This document shows positions 46,257-55,039 of a stretch of 64,000 nt of DNA, piece by piece; the stretch's first letter is position 1; each line of letters starts with the position of its first letter. Position numbers and translations under genes: made by a program. The notes below the pieces were generated by a model. The model was not told the origin of the DNA. It saw only the letters and a list, made by a program, of their open reading frames with translations, and made no database searches. The stretch lies in the NCBI RefSeq assembly GCF_006742205.1, contig NZ_AP019721.1:496001-560000 (forward strand). The letters run 5' to 3'. The stretch is from Staphylococcus epidermidis. GTDB lineage: Bacteria; Bacillota; Bacilli; Staphylococcales; Staphylococcaceae.

Positions 46257-47138
46257 GTGACTCAAAATGAAAATTTGAAGTTAGCGCAACGAGGTGCATT
46301 TCTTAGTTTAGTCATCTATATTATACTTTCTATTGCGAAATATATGACTGGATATGTTTATGATTCGGCGGCAGTTAGAGCGGATGCTTTAAATAACATG
46401 ACAGACATTTTAGTTTCAGTAGCAGTTATTGTCGGACTTAAAATCTCTATTAAACCTGCTGATCAAAACCACCCATATGGGCACTTAAAATCTGAAAATA
46501 TTTCCACATTGCTAGTATCATTCATTATCATGTTTGTGGGAATACAAGTTATTATAGAAAACTTTCCGAGATTGTTTACACATGATTCACATATTCCTAA
46601 CTTTATTACTATTATTATAAGTATGATCAGTGGACTTGTGATGTTATGTGTCTTTGCTATTAATTATCGATTATCTAAAAGAACGAAAAGTAGCTCATTA
46701 AAATCAGCAGCTAAAGATAATTTATCTGATAGTTTAGTCAGTATTGGCACTGCCATTGGTCTAATGTTCACACAAATTGGATTTCCAATTATCGATATTA
46801 TATTGGCAAATATTTTAGGTTTATTAATCGTGTATACAGGTTTTGGAATTTTTAAAGAGTCGATTTTTACTCTAAGTGATGGTTTCAATGAACAAGATTT
46901 AGAAGAATACAGATTAGACATATTAGAAGTTGAAGATGTAATTGATGTTAATAATATTAAAGGTAGATATCATGGAAGTAGTATCTTTATTGATGTGACC
47001 ATTGTAGTAGATCCTTATCTTTCACTTTATGAAGCACATCAGATTTGTGATAAAGTTGAAATTCATTTGCATAATAAAGGAATTTCGTCTGTATATGTAC
47101 ATCCAGAACCCTATACTACAAAAGACGAAGTAAAATAA
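46257..47138 (+). CDS. Cation diffusion facilitator (CDF) family metal exporter
   Basis: A 294-residue CDF protein with six helices. Metal-site motifs are visible in helix 2 (SAAVRADALNNMTDI, with the D-x3-D pattern) and helix 5 (AAKDNLSDSLVSIG, D-x3-D), with the CPx-like linker HPYGHLKSENIS. A C-terminal cytoplasmic ferredoxin-like domain with several His residues (residues ~205-294) follows. It exports divalent metals such as Zn, Mn or Fe against H+; the metal is unknown. GTG codons at 46251 and 46257 are possible starts; AAGGTGG is better spaced for 46257. Confidence 0.87.
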   Translation: MTQNENLKLAQRGAFLSLVIYIILSIAKYMTGYVYDSAAVRADALNNMTDILVSVAVIVGLKISIKPADQNHPYGHLKSENISTLLVSFIIMFVGIQVIIENFPRLFTHDSHIPNFITIIISMISGLVMLCVFAINYRLSKRTKSSSLKSAAKDNLSDSLVSIGTAIGLMFTQIGFPIIDIILANILGLLIVYTGFGIFKESIFTLSDGFNEQDLEEYRLDILEVEDVIDVNNIKGRYHGSSIFIDVTIVVDPYLSLYEAHQICDKVEIHLHNKGISSVYVHPEPYTTKDEVK

Positions 47139-47147
47139 AATATATAA

Positions 47148-47195
47148 GAAGTCAATAATTACCTGACCATAAGGTAGTGGTTGACTTTTTTATTT
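47148..47195 (+). terminator. Terminator after CDF exporter
   Basis: GAAGTCAATAATTACCT pairs imperfectly with AGGTAGTGGTTGACTT around GACCATA, followed by TTTTT. Confidence 0.75.
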
Positions 47196-47379
47196 TAAAC
47201 CAGAATCATTACTGGGAAATTAAGAATTATAGTTCTATAATAAAAATAAGGAGAGAAAAAAAGAAACAATTTATTACTTGTACTATTTTAATGGAATTAC
47301 TACATTGACTGATATTTAAATGGATTTGTAGTTAATTCATTGTAACTACATTTAGATTATAGAAAGGAAGTTTTGATTT

Positions 47380-48066
47380 ATGCCAAAATTAATACTATGT
47401 CGGCACGGACAAAGTGAATGGAATGCGAAAAATTTATTTACAGGTTGGGCCGATGTCAAACTATCAAAACAAGGAATTGAAGAGGCGCAATCAGCAGGTA
47501 AAAAAATTTACGGCAATCAAATTGAAATTGATATTGCGTTTACCTCTTTACTCACTAGAGCTTTAGAAACAACACAATATATTTTAGCAGGTTCTGACCA
47601 ACAGTGGATTCCTGTTTATAAAAGTTGGCGTTTAAATGAACGACATTATGGTGGTTTACAAGGTTTAAATAAAGATGATGCGAGAAAAAAATGGGGGGAA
47701 GATCAGGTGCATCAATGGAGACGCTCATATGATGTACGTCCGCCTAGAGAAAGTGAAGAACAACGAGAAGCATATTTAAAAAATCGTCGTTATCAACATA
47801 TTGATCACCGTATGATGCCTTATTGTGAAAGTTTGAAAGATACATTAGAACGAGTTGTTCCGTTCTGGACTGATCATATTTCACAACACCTATTAGATGA
47901 TAAAACTGTACTTGTTTCGGCCCACGGAAATTCCATTCGCGCATTAATTAAGTATTTGGAAGGTTTATCAGAAGAAGATATCGTCGGATATGAAATTAAA
48001 ACGGGTGCACCGCTAGTATATGAACTCACAGATGATTTAGTTGTTAAGGATAAATATTATTTATAA
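47380..48066 (+). CDS. gpmA: 2,3-bisphosphoglycerate-dependent phosphoglycerate mutase
   Basis: Interconverts 3- and 2-phosphoglycerate in glycolysis. It is a 228-residue histidine-phosphatase-fold enzyme with the phosphohistidine motif LCRHGQSEWN (His9), TGWADVKLS, LNERHYGGLQGLNK and VSAHGNSIRALIKYLEG with the second catalytic His. Length and the GLQG segment match GpmA rather than GpmB or cofactor-independent GpmI. AGAAAGGAAG lies before the ATG. Monocistronic with a hairpin at its end; in S. aureus the same gene also neighbours the tcyABC operon. Confidence 0.93.
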   Translation: MPKLILCRHGQSEWNAKNLFTGWADVKLSKQGIEEAQSAGKKIYGNQIEIDIAFTSLLTRALETTQYILAGSDQQWIPVYKSWRLNERHYGGLQGLNKDDARKKWGEDQVHQWRRSYDVRPPRESEEQREAYLKNRRYQHIDHRMMPYCESLKDTLERVVPFWTDHISQHLLDDKTVLVSAHGNSIRALIKYLEGLSEEDIVGYEIKTGAPLVYELTDDLVVKDKYYL

Positions 48067-48108
48067 CAAGATGTATATAGTTTAAAATATTTTCATATCA
48101 TAATAAAT

Positions 48109-48156
48109 AAACCATTCAATGGTCAGTATTGATTTCATTGAATGGCTTGTTTTTTG
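48109..48156 (+). terminator. Terminator after gpmA
   Basis: AACCATTCAATG pairs with CATTGAATGGCTT around a 16-nt loop, followed by TTTTTT. Confidence 0.8.
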
Positions 48157-48251
48157 TGTGAAGTGATATTTAAAACAATTAAATTATAGATAAATTTATG
48201 AAACCTAGGTTATTGAGCGAATTAAATTAAAATAATTGACGAATGTTACAT

Positions 48252-48356
48252 TTATTTCGAACGTTGATGCTGTTTTATTATTTTTAAAGCACGTTTTCGT
48301 GTTTTGATATTAGGACTATTGAGGTTGCGTCTTGCTGTTTGTAAATTCTGTTTCAT
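48252..48356 (-). CDS. 34-residue basic small protein
   Basis: A short frame of 34 codons preceded by a full-strength AAGGAGG site seven to eight bases before its ATG, which is the main reason to call it a gene. The product is strongly basic (12 Lys/Arg) with NLQTARRNLNSPNIKTRKRA followed by a helix-like LKIIKQHQRSK. The NL-x-S-PN-x-KT-x-KRALK-x-IK pattern resembles a family of ~30-residue firmicute proteins annotated 'putative metal homeostasis protein'; I am not certain of that match. It has no cysteines and no signal peptide. It stands alone between gpmA and tcyA. Confidence 0.65.
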   Translation of the reverse strand: MKQNLQTARRNLNSPNIKTRKRALKIIKQHQRSK

Positions 48357-48497
48357 TTTATCTTCCTCCTTGTATAACACTATTATGAAAGAAATTAAGT
48401 TATTTGTAAATAGTAATTATTACGATTTGTAAATCGTTTAAAATAATAGTTAATAGAGTTTGAACTTTCTGAACACTTATTAGCAAGTAACTCTTTA

Positions 48498-48526
48498 TTG
48501 ACTATTATGTAATAACGGGATAAAAT
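48498..48526 (+). promoter_or_regulatory. SigA promoter for tcyABC
   Basis: TTGACT, a 17-bp spacer and TAAAAT, close to consensus, about 45 bases upstream of the tcyA start codon. The predicted start of transcription (around 48533) falls inside the dyad at 48532-48547. Confidence 0.7.
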
Positions 48527-48531
48527 ATTTT

Positions 48532-48547
48532 TATTCCGATTAGAATA
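48532..48547. promoter_or_regulatory. Operator-like dyad at tcyA transcription start
   Basis: TATTC-CGATTA-GAATA, a perfect 5-bp dyad with a 6-bp spacer located at the +1 of the tcyABC promoter. The location is typical of a repressor site. CymR, the cysteine-metabolism repressor that controls cystine uptake in B. subtilis and S. aureus, is the natural candidate, but I cannot confirm a consensus match. Confidence 0.5.
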
Positions 48548-48570
48548 ATAAGAATAAGGGGTTTGATTAA

Positions 48571-49359
48571 ATGAAAAGACTTTTACTTTGCATTGTTGCA
48601 CTTGTTTTTGTTTTAGCAGCCTGTGGCAACAATTCATCTAACAATAAAGATAATCAATCAAGCAGTAAAGACAAGGATACGTTAAGAGTTGGTACGGAAG
48701 GTACATATGCGCCCTTTACTTACCATAATAAAAATGATCAATTAACAGGTTATGATATTGATGTGATTAAAGCAGTTGCAAAAGAAGAAAATCTTAAACT
48801 TAAGTTTAATGAAACGTCATGGGATTCAATGTTTGCAGGATTAGATGCTGGTCGTTTTGATGTTATTGCAAATCAAGTGGGTGTGAATAAAGATAGAGAG
48901 AAAAAATATAAATTCTCTGAACCTTACACATATTCAAGTGCTGTACTTGTTGTTCGTGAAAATGAAAAAGATATTACATCATTCAATGATGTAAAAGGTA
49001 AAAAGTTAGCACAAACGTTTACGTCTAATTATGGTCAATTGGCTAAAGATAAGGGTGCGGACGTTACTAAGGTAGATGGATTTAATCAATCAATGGACTT
49101 ACTATTATCTAAACGTGTAGATGGTACATTTAACGACAGTTTATCTTACTTAGATTACAGAAAACAAAAGCCTAATGCTAAAATTAAAGCAATCAAAGGA
49201 CATGCAGAGCAAAATAAATCAGCATTTGCATTCTCTAAGAAGGTTGATGAAAAAACGATTGAGAAATTTAATAAAGGCCTAGAAAAAATTAGAGATAATG
49301 GTGAATTAGCTAAAATTGGTAAGAAATGGTTTGGTCAAGATGTTTCTAAACCTGAATAA
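48571..49359 (+). CDS. tcyA: TcyA: cystine-binding lipoprotein
   Basis: A substrate-binding lipoprotein of 262 residues with lipobox LAAC (Cys18) and the polar amino-acid family-3 fold: LRVGTEGTYAPFTYHN, LTGYDIDVIKAVAKE, SWDSMFAGLDAGRFDVIANQVGVN and KKLAQTFTSNYGQLAKDKGAD. It is followed directly by a permease and ATPase matching the staphylococcal TcyABC L-cystine importer next to gpmA. AAGGGG lies before the ATG. Glutamine-type substrates are possible on family grounds alone, but the conserved locus favours cystine. Confidence 0.88.
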   Translation: MKRLLLCIVALVFVLAACGNNSSNNKDNQSSSKDKDTLRVGTEGTYAPFTYHNKNDQLTGYDIDVIKAVAKEENLKLKFNETSWDSMFAGLDAGRFDVIANQVGVNKDREKKYKFSEPYTYSSAVLVVRENEKDITSFNDVKGKKLAQTFTSNYGQLAKDKGADVTKVDGFNQSMDLLLSKRVDGTFNDSLSYLDYRKQKPNAKIKAIKGHAEQNKSAFAFSKKVDEKTIEKFNKGLEKIRDNGELAKIGKKWFGQDVSKPE

Positions 49360-50059
49360 TGAACAACAACATGCATTAGATGCAGCCAAACAAGCATTTG
49401 GTCCAATGTTAGAGGGATTGGTGAAATACTCAATCCCTATTACTTTGGTCACTTTCATTCTAGGTTTAATCATTGCATTGTTTACTGCACTTATGCGTAT
49501 ATCAACCAGTAAATTGCTTAGAGGTATTGCGCGTGTCTATGTATCAATTATTCGTGGTACACCTATGATTGTACAGTTATTTATTATTTTTTACGGTATA
49601 CCGGAGCTTGGAAGATTGGTAACTAACAATGCTGATAATCAATGGACACTTGCACCTGTTATTGCTGCAGTCATTGGTTTATCTTTAAATGTTGGTGCTT
49701 ATGCTTCTGAAATTATACGAGGAGGTATATTGTCTATTCCTAAAGGACAAACAGAAGCGGCTTATTCTATAGGTATGAACTATAGACAAACTGTGCAACG
49801 TATTATCTTACCACAAGCTATTCGTGTATCTATACCAGCACTAGGAAACACATTTTTAAGTTTAATTAAAGATACATCATTACTTGGATTTATTCTTGTT
49901 GCAGAAATGTTTAGAAAGGCACAAGAAGTTGCTTCGACAACGTATGAGTATCTAACTATTTATTTGTTAGTAGCTTTAATGTATTGGGTCGTATGTTTTG
50001 TCATCTCAATTATCCAAGGATGGTATGAATCACGCATTGAAAGAGGGTATCGCTCATGA
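49340..50059 (+). CDS. tcyB: TcyB: cystine ABC permease
   Basis: An inner-membrane subunit of about 239 residues. The HisM/GlnP-type signature is [22 protein letters not shown], and the ATPase-contact loop is [24 protein letters not shown]. Its open frame starts inside tcyA (49316). The true start is uncertain: I give the ATG at 49340, which overlaps tcyA by 20 bp, because similarity to relatives begins only around [13 protein letters not shown] just past the tcyA stop. Overlap with both neighbours implies tight translational coupling. Confidence 0.87.
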   Translation: MFLNLNNEQQHALDAAKQAFGPMLEGLVKYSIPITLVTFILGLIIALFTALMRISTSKLLRGIARVYVSIIRGTPMIVQLFIIFYGIPELGRLVTNNADNQWTLAPVIAAVIGLSLNVGAYASEIIRGGILSIPKGQTEAAYSIGMNYRQTVQRIILPQAIRVSIPALGNTFLSLIKDTSLLGFILVAEMFRKAQEVASTTYEYLTIYLLVALMYWVVCFVISIIQGWYESRIERGYRS

Positions 50060-50787
50060 TTGAATTGTCTCATATCCATAAGTCTTTTAATGAAACTGAA
50101 GTGATTAAAGGTATTGATTTGAAAGTTAATCAAGGTGAAGTTGTGACACTAATTGGACGTTCAGGTTCAGGTAAAACGACTTTACTTAGAATGATTAATG
50201 CTTTAGAGATACCTACTGAAGGTACAGTGTATGTCAATGGCATGACATATAATGCTAAAGATAAGAAATCTCAAATTAAAGTAAGACAACAATCAGGAAT
50301 GGTTTTTCAAAATTATAATTTATTTCCACATAAATCTGCATTAGAAAACGTTATGGAAGGTCTTATAACAGTTAAAAAGATGAATAAAGCAACGGCTAAT
50401 GAAGAAGCAATGAATTTATTGGCTAAGGTTGGATTGGTACATGTTAAAGATCAACGGCCACATGCTTTATCAGGTGGGCAACAACAACGTGTCGCAATTG
50501 CACGTGCATTAGCCATGAATCCTAAAGTGATGTTATTTGATGAGCCAACATCTGCACTTGATCCTGAATTGGTCAATGATGTATTAAAAGTCATTAAAGA
50601 ATTGGCTGACGAAGGTATGACAATGGTCATTGTGACTCACGAGATGCGTTTTGCCAAAGAAGTTTCCAATCAAATTGCTTTTATTCATGAGGGCGTCATT
50701 GCAGAACAAGGTACGCCTGAAGATATATTTAATCACCCCAAAACAGAAGAGCTTCAGCGATTTTTAAATGTGATTAATGAAAAATAG
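50056..50787 (+). CDS. tcyC: TcyC: cystine ABC transporter ATPase
   Basis: A 243-residue ATPase of the polar amino-acid group: Walker [11 protein letters not shown]-loop [18 protein letters not shown], signature LSGGQQQR, Walker [17 protein letters not shown] and the H-loop [11 protein letters not shown]. Its ATG overlaps the tcyB stop (ATGA). An IS1272-derived element begins 21 bp after the stop codon, at the place where a terminator would be expected; the element's inner hairpin at 50857 may fulfil that role. Confidence 0.92.
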   Translation: MIELSHIHKSFNETEVIKGIDLKVNQGEVVTLIGRSGSGKTTLLRMINALEIPTEGTVYVNGMTYNAKDKKSQIKVRQQSGMVFQNYNLFPHKSALENVMEGLITVKKMNKATANEEAMNLLAKVGLVHVKDQRPHALSGGQQQRVAIARALAMNPKVMLFDEPTSALDPELVNDVLKVIKELADEGMTMVIVTHEMRFAKEVSNQIAFIHEGVIAEQGTPEDIFNHPKTEELQRFLNVINEK

Positions 50788-50849
50788 AATAGTAATATTA
50801 TAGAAATGGAGAGGCTGGGACAAAAAGGTCCAAGATAAGTAAATAAAGA

Positions 50850-50887
50850 CAATTTCTATTGAAATAATATAGAAATTGTCTTTTTTA
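50850..50887 (+). terminator. Hairpin with U-run inside element copy A
   Basis: GACAATTTCTAT pairs perfectly with ATAGAAATTGTC around a 9-nt loop, followed by TTTTTT on the plus strand. It could terminate tcyABC transcripts reading in from the left. Copy B has the same structure at about 57058-57095. Confidence 0.75.
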
Positions 50888-50930
50888 TAATTTTTTTGAT
50901 TATTTTCAGTTCGTTGAGCTGTTACTTTTC

Positions 50931-51077
50931 TTATATTAAGCCACGGGGATGTCTGAATTCATCGAATTCAGTATCGGGAATTGTTTCTACAATATCATTT
51001 ACATGTCGTGAAATATTATTTGTGGGGATATGAATTGAAGGTAGAGTATGTTGAATCATGTTATAATCTTTATACAT
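50931..51077 (-). pseudogene. IS1272 transposase N-terminal remnant, copy A (48 aa)
   Basis: Reads MYKDYNMIQHTL..., then VNDIVETIPDTEFDEFRH..., which I recognise as the start of the IS1272/IS1182-family transposase, and stops after RGLI. It lacks nine bases relative to copy B and everything beyond the N-terminal segment, including the DDE catalytic domain. Confidence 0.8.
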
Positions 51078-51416
51078 AAGGCACCTCGTTAATTTAGTTT
51101 ATTGCTATTTATTAAATTTTACGGAAGGGCCTTATTTTCAAAGTATTTTAATGTAAAATTACATATGAATACAAAGTATTTTGGCGAGACTCTTGAGGGA
51201 ACAGGACAAGCTGAAGACTATAGGCTGAATCTGTCCCCTAAGAAAGCGAGCCAACAATACGTAGTATTGTAAATAAAGAAGCCAGTAAATGAATTTATGA
51301 AAACTCATTTACTGGCTATTTCACTAGGAATTATGTCCCAGCCTCTCCTTTAAGTGTATAGAAAGTCAATGACTTAAACTCATGTGCATTAATATTTAGT
51401 TTTTTATCTATGTTGA

Positions 51417-51446
51417 AGGAATCGAATTGATTAGAATTCGATTCCT
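51417..51446 (-). terminator. Hairpin at 3' end of fmhA
   Basis: AGGAATCGAATT and AATTCGATTCCT form a perfect 12-bp stem 17 bases beyond the fmhA stop. The U-run on the minus strand is weak, so terminator function is likely but not certain. Confidence 0.5.
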
Positions 51447-51462
51447 ATTTGCTAATGAATAA

Positions 51463-52710
51463 TTATCTACGACTTTCTAATTCTTGTTTTACTTTATAAA
51501 ATAGTGGTTTAATTGGTTTGATAAAATCACCAATATATTCATAAATTTTAGCGTTAAATCCTTCTTTAAATTTTTGAACGCCAGCATCTTCAGCATTTTC
51601 ACTAAAGTCTCCGGTAACACCGTAGAAATTATATCTATCGATATTATGTTCTTTTGCAAATTGAATCATATCCCATTGTAATCGATATGCTCCCATATAA
51701 GCATTATATTTAGGGTTAGAGCCACTTGATAAGTAATACACTTCGTGATCATTATATATATATAATGCTGCAGCAAGATGAAGAACTTGACCTTCTTCTG
51801 CTATTTTCTCTTTAGTTTGTCTGATTTTACGCGCATTACTATCGAATTGTTGTTTGACTTGTGTATGTTTCGTTTTATTTTTCTTAGAATTTGGATTTTC
51901 TTCTAATGTTTTTTCAACATCTTTTAGTTGTTGATTAAGGTTTTGATGTTTAGTTTGCAACGTATCTAAATAATCTTGTAAATCGATGTAAGCAAGTTTT
52001 AACATAGCATGATCTTCATAAGTTTTTTGCATCTCAACAAAGTAAGGCTCTTCACGGAATTTAAAGCCATGTTTTTCTTCAGCCATTTTGAATAATTCAA
52101 AAAATGTATTTGTTTCTTCAATGGGTAATGTTTTAACTTTAACACCCATTTCATAAGTCTTTTTAATATTTCGACGTGTTTGGTAATCCATTTCTTTTAA
52201 TAATTGATCTTCAGATTTATCTTTAAGGTTAAGTACTGATAACCAGCGGATTTGACTCATTGTATCATAACCTACAGTGTATCCTTGGTGTTTGTAACCT
52301 AATTCTTCCATTGTTTTAATCAATGCGCGATTATCAAAGGATTCAATGATTTCTCCATTAGGTTGACGTAAATTTTCTAATACATAAGGGTCAACGAGTA
52401 CATATAAACAATTGTGTTTTTTTAAATAAGCAGTAAGTGATTTAAAAAAGAAGCGAACTAAAACTAAATTGTTAAAGTCCATGACTGGTCCTCTATGTGT
52501 GTAAAAATACTTAAAGAATTTTAAAGAACGTGCCTCTGTTAATAAGCACGCAGCAATGACATCTTCTTGATCATCTTTAACTCCCACTAAATGTACGTCA
52601 CCTTTTGTTTTCGATCTATTATTATAATGTATACTGGATTGTGTATAATGCGAGAAATTTTCTGAAGTAAATTGCTCGAATTCTTCAGAAGTTAAATTTA
52701 CAAATTTCAT
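51463..52710 (-). CDS. fmhA: FemABX family peptidyltransferase FmhA
   Basis: A 415-residue FemX/FemA/FemB-family aminoacyltransferase, which adds amino acids from aminoacyl-tRNA to peptidoglycan precursor side chains. Two GNAT-like halves are visible (YKHQGYTVGYDTMSQIRWLSVL, LLKEMDYQTRRNIKKTYEMGV), separated by the coiled-coil helical arm typical of the group (residues ~235-300). The C-terminal half has YYLSSGSNPKYNAYMGAYRLQWDMI and FYGVTGDFSE. Size and position near dsbA and tcyABC match FmhA rather than FemA/FemB. Its specific bridge residue is unknown. GAGGTG lies before the ATG. Confidence 0.87.
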   Translation of the reverse strand: MKFVNLTSEEFEQFTSENFSHYTQSSIHYNNRSKTKGDVHLVGVKDDQEDVIAACLLTEARSLKFFKYFYTHRGPVMDFNNLVLVRFFFKSLTAYLKKHNCLYVLVDPYVLENLRQPNGEIIESFDNRALIKTMEELGYKHQGYTVGYDTMSQIRWLSVLNLKDKSEDQLLKEMDYQTRRNIKKTYEMGVKVKTLPIEETNTFFELFKMAEEKHGFKFREEPYFVEMQKTYEDHAMLKLAYIDLQDYLDTLQTKHQNLNQQLKDVEKTLEENPNSKKNKTKHTQVKQQFDSNARKIRQTKEKIAEEGQVLHLAAALYIYNDHEVYYLSSGSNPKYNAYMGAYRLQWDMIQFAKEHNIDRYNFYGVTGDFSENAEDAGVQKFKEGFNAKIYEYIGDFIKPIKPLFYKVKQELESRR

Positions 52711-53070
52711 TATATTTCTTCACCTCTAAGTCAATTTCCATGTTTTATCGTCATGATATATATTACCAAACCCTAAACATCCTTACACATCATAACATAA
52801 AAAATTGTGTCATACTTTCGTATGAGGCCGTTTTATTTAAAAGAGAATAGATTTAAAAAGTAAGAGGTATAAAAAATTAAGTTAATGAAGATCGTACCTC
52901 TAAAGAGAATGTGATAAAATTTAAGTTGAAAGAATTGCTTAGATTAAATAACATGCTAATTGTAAACGTAGAGCTAAAGAAATATTGACATCGTTTGATA
53001 TGTTAAGTGTAAAAAGAGATTAACTTGAAGTTCTATGACATAGATATAGATAGAGTGAGTAGGAGTGAGT
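52711..53070. other. Divergent intergenic region fmhA / DUF4467 lipoprotein
   Basis: No gene seen in 360 bp. It contains a weak inverted repeat TAAGAGGTA...TACCTCTA at 52861-52901 and AT-rich sequence that must hold both promoters. Nothing else stands out. Confidence 0.5.
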
Positions 53071-53433
53071 ATGTTGAAGAAGTTATTAGTCGGGGTTAGT
53101 GTACTAACTTTATTATTAGCAGGTTGCATGAGTCACGAGTACGCAGACAAAATAGATAAAGCGGTTAAACTACAAGAGAAAAAGCAACAAAAAATTGCTA
53201 AAAACGATTCAGGTGATGAAGTTAAACATTTTGATAAAAAAGATGCCAATATTTATGTGTTTGACAAAGGAAAATATGTTGTATTGGAGTATAAACCACT
53301 TAGTGATGATGCTGAAGCGCGTTACTATACTTATGAATTTAAAGATAAAAAAGCATATTATAATAAAGACTTTAATGCAAAAGCATACTACCAATCTCAT
53401 GAGCCTGACTATAAAGAAGAGAATATGTATTAA
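53071..53433 (+). CDS. DUF4467 (cystatin-like fold) lipoprotein
   Basis: A 120-residue lipoprotein with signal peptide and lipobox LLAGC (Cys19). The mature domain has a helix (DKIDKAVKLQEKKQQKIAK) followed by beta-rich KDANIYVFDKGKYVVLEYKP and YYTYEFKDKKAYYN, which fits the staphylococcal DUF4467 cystatin-like fold. TAGGAG is five bases before the ATG at 53071; an upstream GTG is too close. It lies 23 bp before dsbA with no terminator, so the two form an operon. Role unknown. Confidence 0.78.
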   Translation: MLKKLLVGVSVLTLLLAGCMSHEYADKIDKAVKLQEKKQQKIAKNDSGDEVKHFDKKDANIYVFDKGKYVVLEYKPLSDDAEARYYTYEFKDKKAYYNKDFNAKAYYQSHEPDYKEENMY

Positions 53434-53456
53434 TCGTTTTAGGAAAAGGAGAAACG

Positions 53457-54053
53457 ATGAAAAAATTAATCGGATTATTGATGATTTTATGTATGGTTTT
53501 GCTATACAGTTGCTCAGGTCCAATGGACTCTCCAAAGCATTCTAATAATAGCAAACCTGTAGTGGTAATATACGGTGATTATAAGTGTCCTTATTGTAAA
53601 AAAACAGAAGATCGCGTGATGCCAAAGCTTAAGAAGAAGTATATTGATACAAACAAAATTAAATATCAATATGTGAATTTGGCATTCTTAGGAAAAGATT
53701 CAATTGTAGGTTCAAGAGCGCAGCATGCGGTAAATCATTATGCTCCCAAGAAGTCACTTGAATTTCAGAAATTAATGTTTAATCAACAAAAAGATGAACA
53801 TAAGCAATGGATTACAACACGTCTTGTTGATAAGCAAATTGATAAATTAAGTATCAGTGATGACAAAAAGAAAAAAATAAAGACTGATTATAAAACTAAA
53901 GGTTCCATCTCGTGGAAAAAAGCCAAGGAAGATCAACAAATTGCGAAGAAAAATCACATCAAGCAAACACCTACAGCGTTTGTTAATGATAACAAGGTTG
54001 AAGATCCATATGACTTTTCTAGCTACGAGATGTTGCTAGAAAACGAAAAGTGA
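53457..54053 (+). CDS. dsbA: DsbA, thiol-disulfide oxidoreductase lipoprotein
   Basis: A 198-residue extracytoplasmic oxidase. Lipobox LLYSC (Cys19) anchors a thioredoxin-fold domain with the active site Cys44-Pro-Tyr-Cys47 (GDYKCPYC) and the cis-Pro loop QTPTAF near 176. The staphylococcal DsbA is an unusually simple lipoprotein oxidase without a DsbB partner. None is visible here either. It follows the DUF4467 lipoprotein in an operon, with AAAAGGAG before the ATG, and ends in a hairpin. Confidence 0.87.
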   Translation: MKKLIGLLMILCMVLLYSCSGPMDSPKHSNNSKPVVVIYGDYKCPYCKKTEDRVMPKLKKKYIDTNKIKYQYVNLAFLGKDSIVGSRAQHAVNHYAPKKSLEFQKLMFNQQKDEHKQWITTRLVDKQIDKLSISDDKKKKIKTDYKTKGSISWKKAKEDQQIAKKNHIKQTPTAFVNDNKVEDPYDFSSYEMLLENEK

Positions 54054-54100
54054 AAGTATCTGTAATAGTAGTTAATATATATAAATCTTTATTTATTTAA

Positions 54101-54138
54101 AATGCCTGAGACTAATCATTGTCTCGGGTGTTTTTTAA
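54101..54138 (+). terminator. Terminator after dsbA
   Basis: ATGCCTGAGAC pairs with GTCTCGGGTGT (G-U pairs) around an 8-nt loop, followed by TTTTTT. Confidence 0.82.
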
Positions 54139-54334
54139 TTTTGACAGTCACTTGCTAATTCAAAAATGGGTGTGTATTAACCATATTTAATTTGTTTTTA
54201 GCAACGAGAACTATAAATTAAGCGTGATGTTTTCCTGAAATTTCTTCGATATTTTAGAATTAATGAAATTATCTTAAGCGTATTATTTTTGTTAATATTG
54301 AGGCAATCGATTCTTTAAAATGTGAGGTACATAT

Positions 54335-54805
54335 ATGACGATAGAAAAAAAGAAAAATAAGATTATTTTTACTAGAACTTTTAGTGCACCAATTAATAAG
54401 GTATTTGATGCTTATACAAAGCGGGAACTATTTGAACAATGGTTTCATCCTCAAGACGCATCTGTCACAGTTTATGATTTTAATGCTACGAAAGGAGGAA
54501 ACGCTTTTTATGCTATTCAAGCTCCTCAGATGACAAGTTATACTATTGCTGAATATCTGCAAGTGGATGCACCATATTATATAGAGTATTTAGACTATTT
54601 TGCTACGTCAAAAGGGGAAAAAGACACAAGTATGCCTGGTATGCATATCACTTTGAATTTTGAAGAAGTAAAAGGAAAGACTACTGTAACATCGACATCG
54701 ACTTTTCCAACTGAAAGTGCCGCTCAGCAAGCGATAGACATGGGTGTAGAAACAGGTATGAATTCAACACTTAATCAGTTAGAGAAATTACTAAATCAAA
54801 AGTGA
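54335..54805 (+). CDS. AHSA1/SRPBCC domain protein
   Basis: A 156-residue protein of the START/Bet-v1-like superfamily in the Hsp90-ATPase-activator-homologue (AHSA1) group. Signatures are IIFTRTFSAPINKVFDAYTKRELFEQWFHP at the N-terminus, the FDAKGGNAF-like strand (here FNATKGGNAFYAI) and a C-terminal helix (ESAAQQAIDMGVETGMNSTLNQLEKLL). Such proteins bind small hydrophobic ligands or have unknown roles; Hsp90 itself is not implied. GAGGTA lies before the ATG. Monocistronic. Confidence 0.82.
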   Translation: MTIEKKKNKIIFTRTFSAPINKVFDAYTKRELFEQWFHPQDASVTVYDFNATKGGNAFYAIQAPQMTSYTIAEYLQVDAPYYIEYLDYFATSKGEKDTSMPGMHITLNFEEVKGKTTVTSTSTFPTESAAQQAIDMGVETGMNSTLNQLEKLLNQK

Positions 54806-55039
54806 TATAAACCTCGATCGTATACCTAACCAAAGAAACGTGAAAAAATTTGAGTAAATCATTACACTTTGATGAAATGTCATAAAGTTTTCAGTTATAT
54901 TGTTTAAATATTGAAAATGCTAGGTATATAAACTTTTTTGAAAATTTCTATATCCTATAAATAAAATTTAATATACACATATGTCATTCTTACTTATATA
55001 ATAAGTGTGAAAATATTAATGTGGATAGGATGAGAAGAC

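Larger units (their letters stand above)
50808..51348. mobile_element. IS1272-derived non-autonomous element, copy A (541 bp)
   Basis: Perfect 15-bp terminal inverted repeats (GGAGAGGCTGGGACA left, TGTCCCAGCCTCTCC right) bound a 541-bp element. On the minus strand it keeps the IS1272-type leader and ribosome site (GAGGTGCC) and the first 48 codons of the transposase (50931-51077), then a stop, a short tail and a U-run hairpin (about 50857-50887). The rest of the ~1.6-kb transposase is deleted, so it cannot move by itself. No clear target duplication is visible at the ends. Copy B at 57020 is about 95% identical by eye and in the same orientation. Confidence 0.82.

Noticed and set aside
52861..52901. 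Inverted repeat TAAGAGGTA...TACCTCTA as a terminator
   Set aside because: The stem is short with a ~24-nt loop and lies in a divergent region with no gene ending nearby. It resembles the arms of the 1513-1590 hairpin but may be chance.
53195..53545. 116-residue plus-strand frame overlapping the DUF4467 lipoprotein and dsbA
   Set aside because: It is an alternative-frame shadow of two well-supported lipoprotein genes with signal peptides and ribosome sites, and has no ribosome site of its own.
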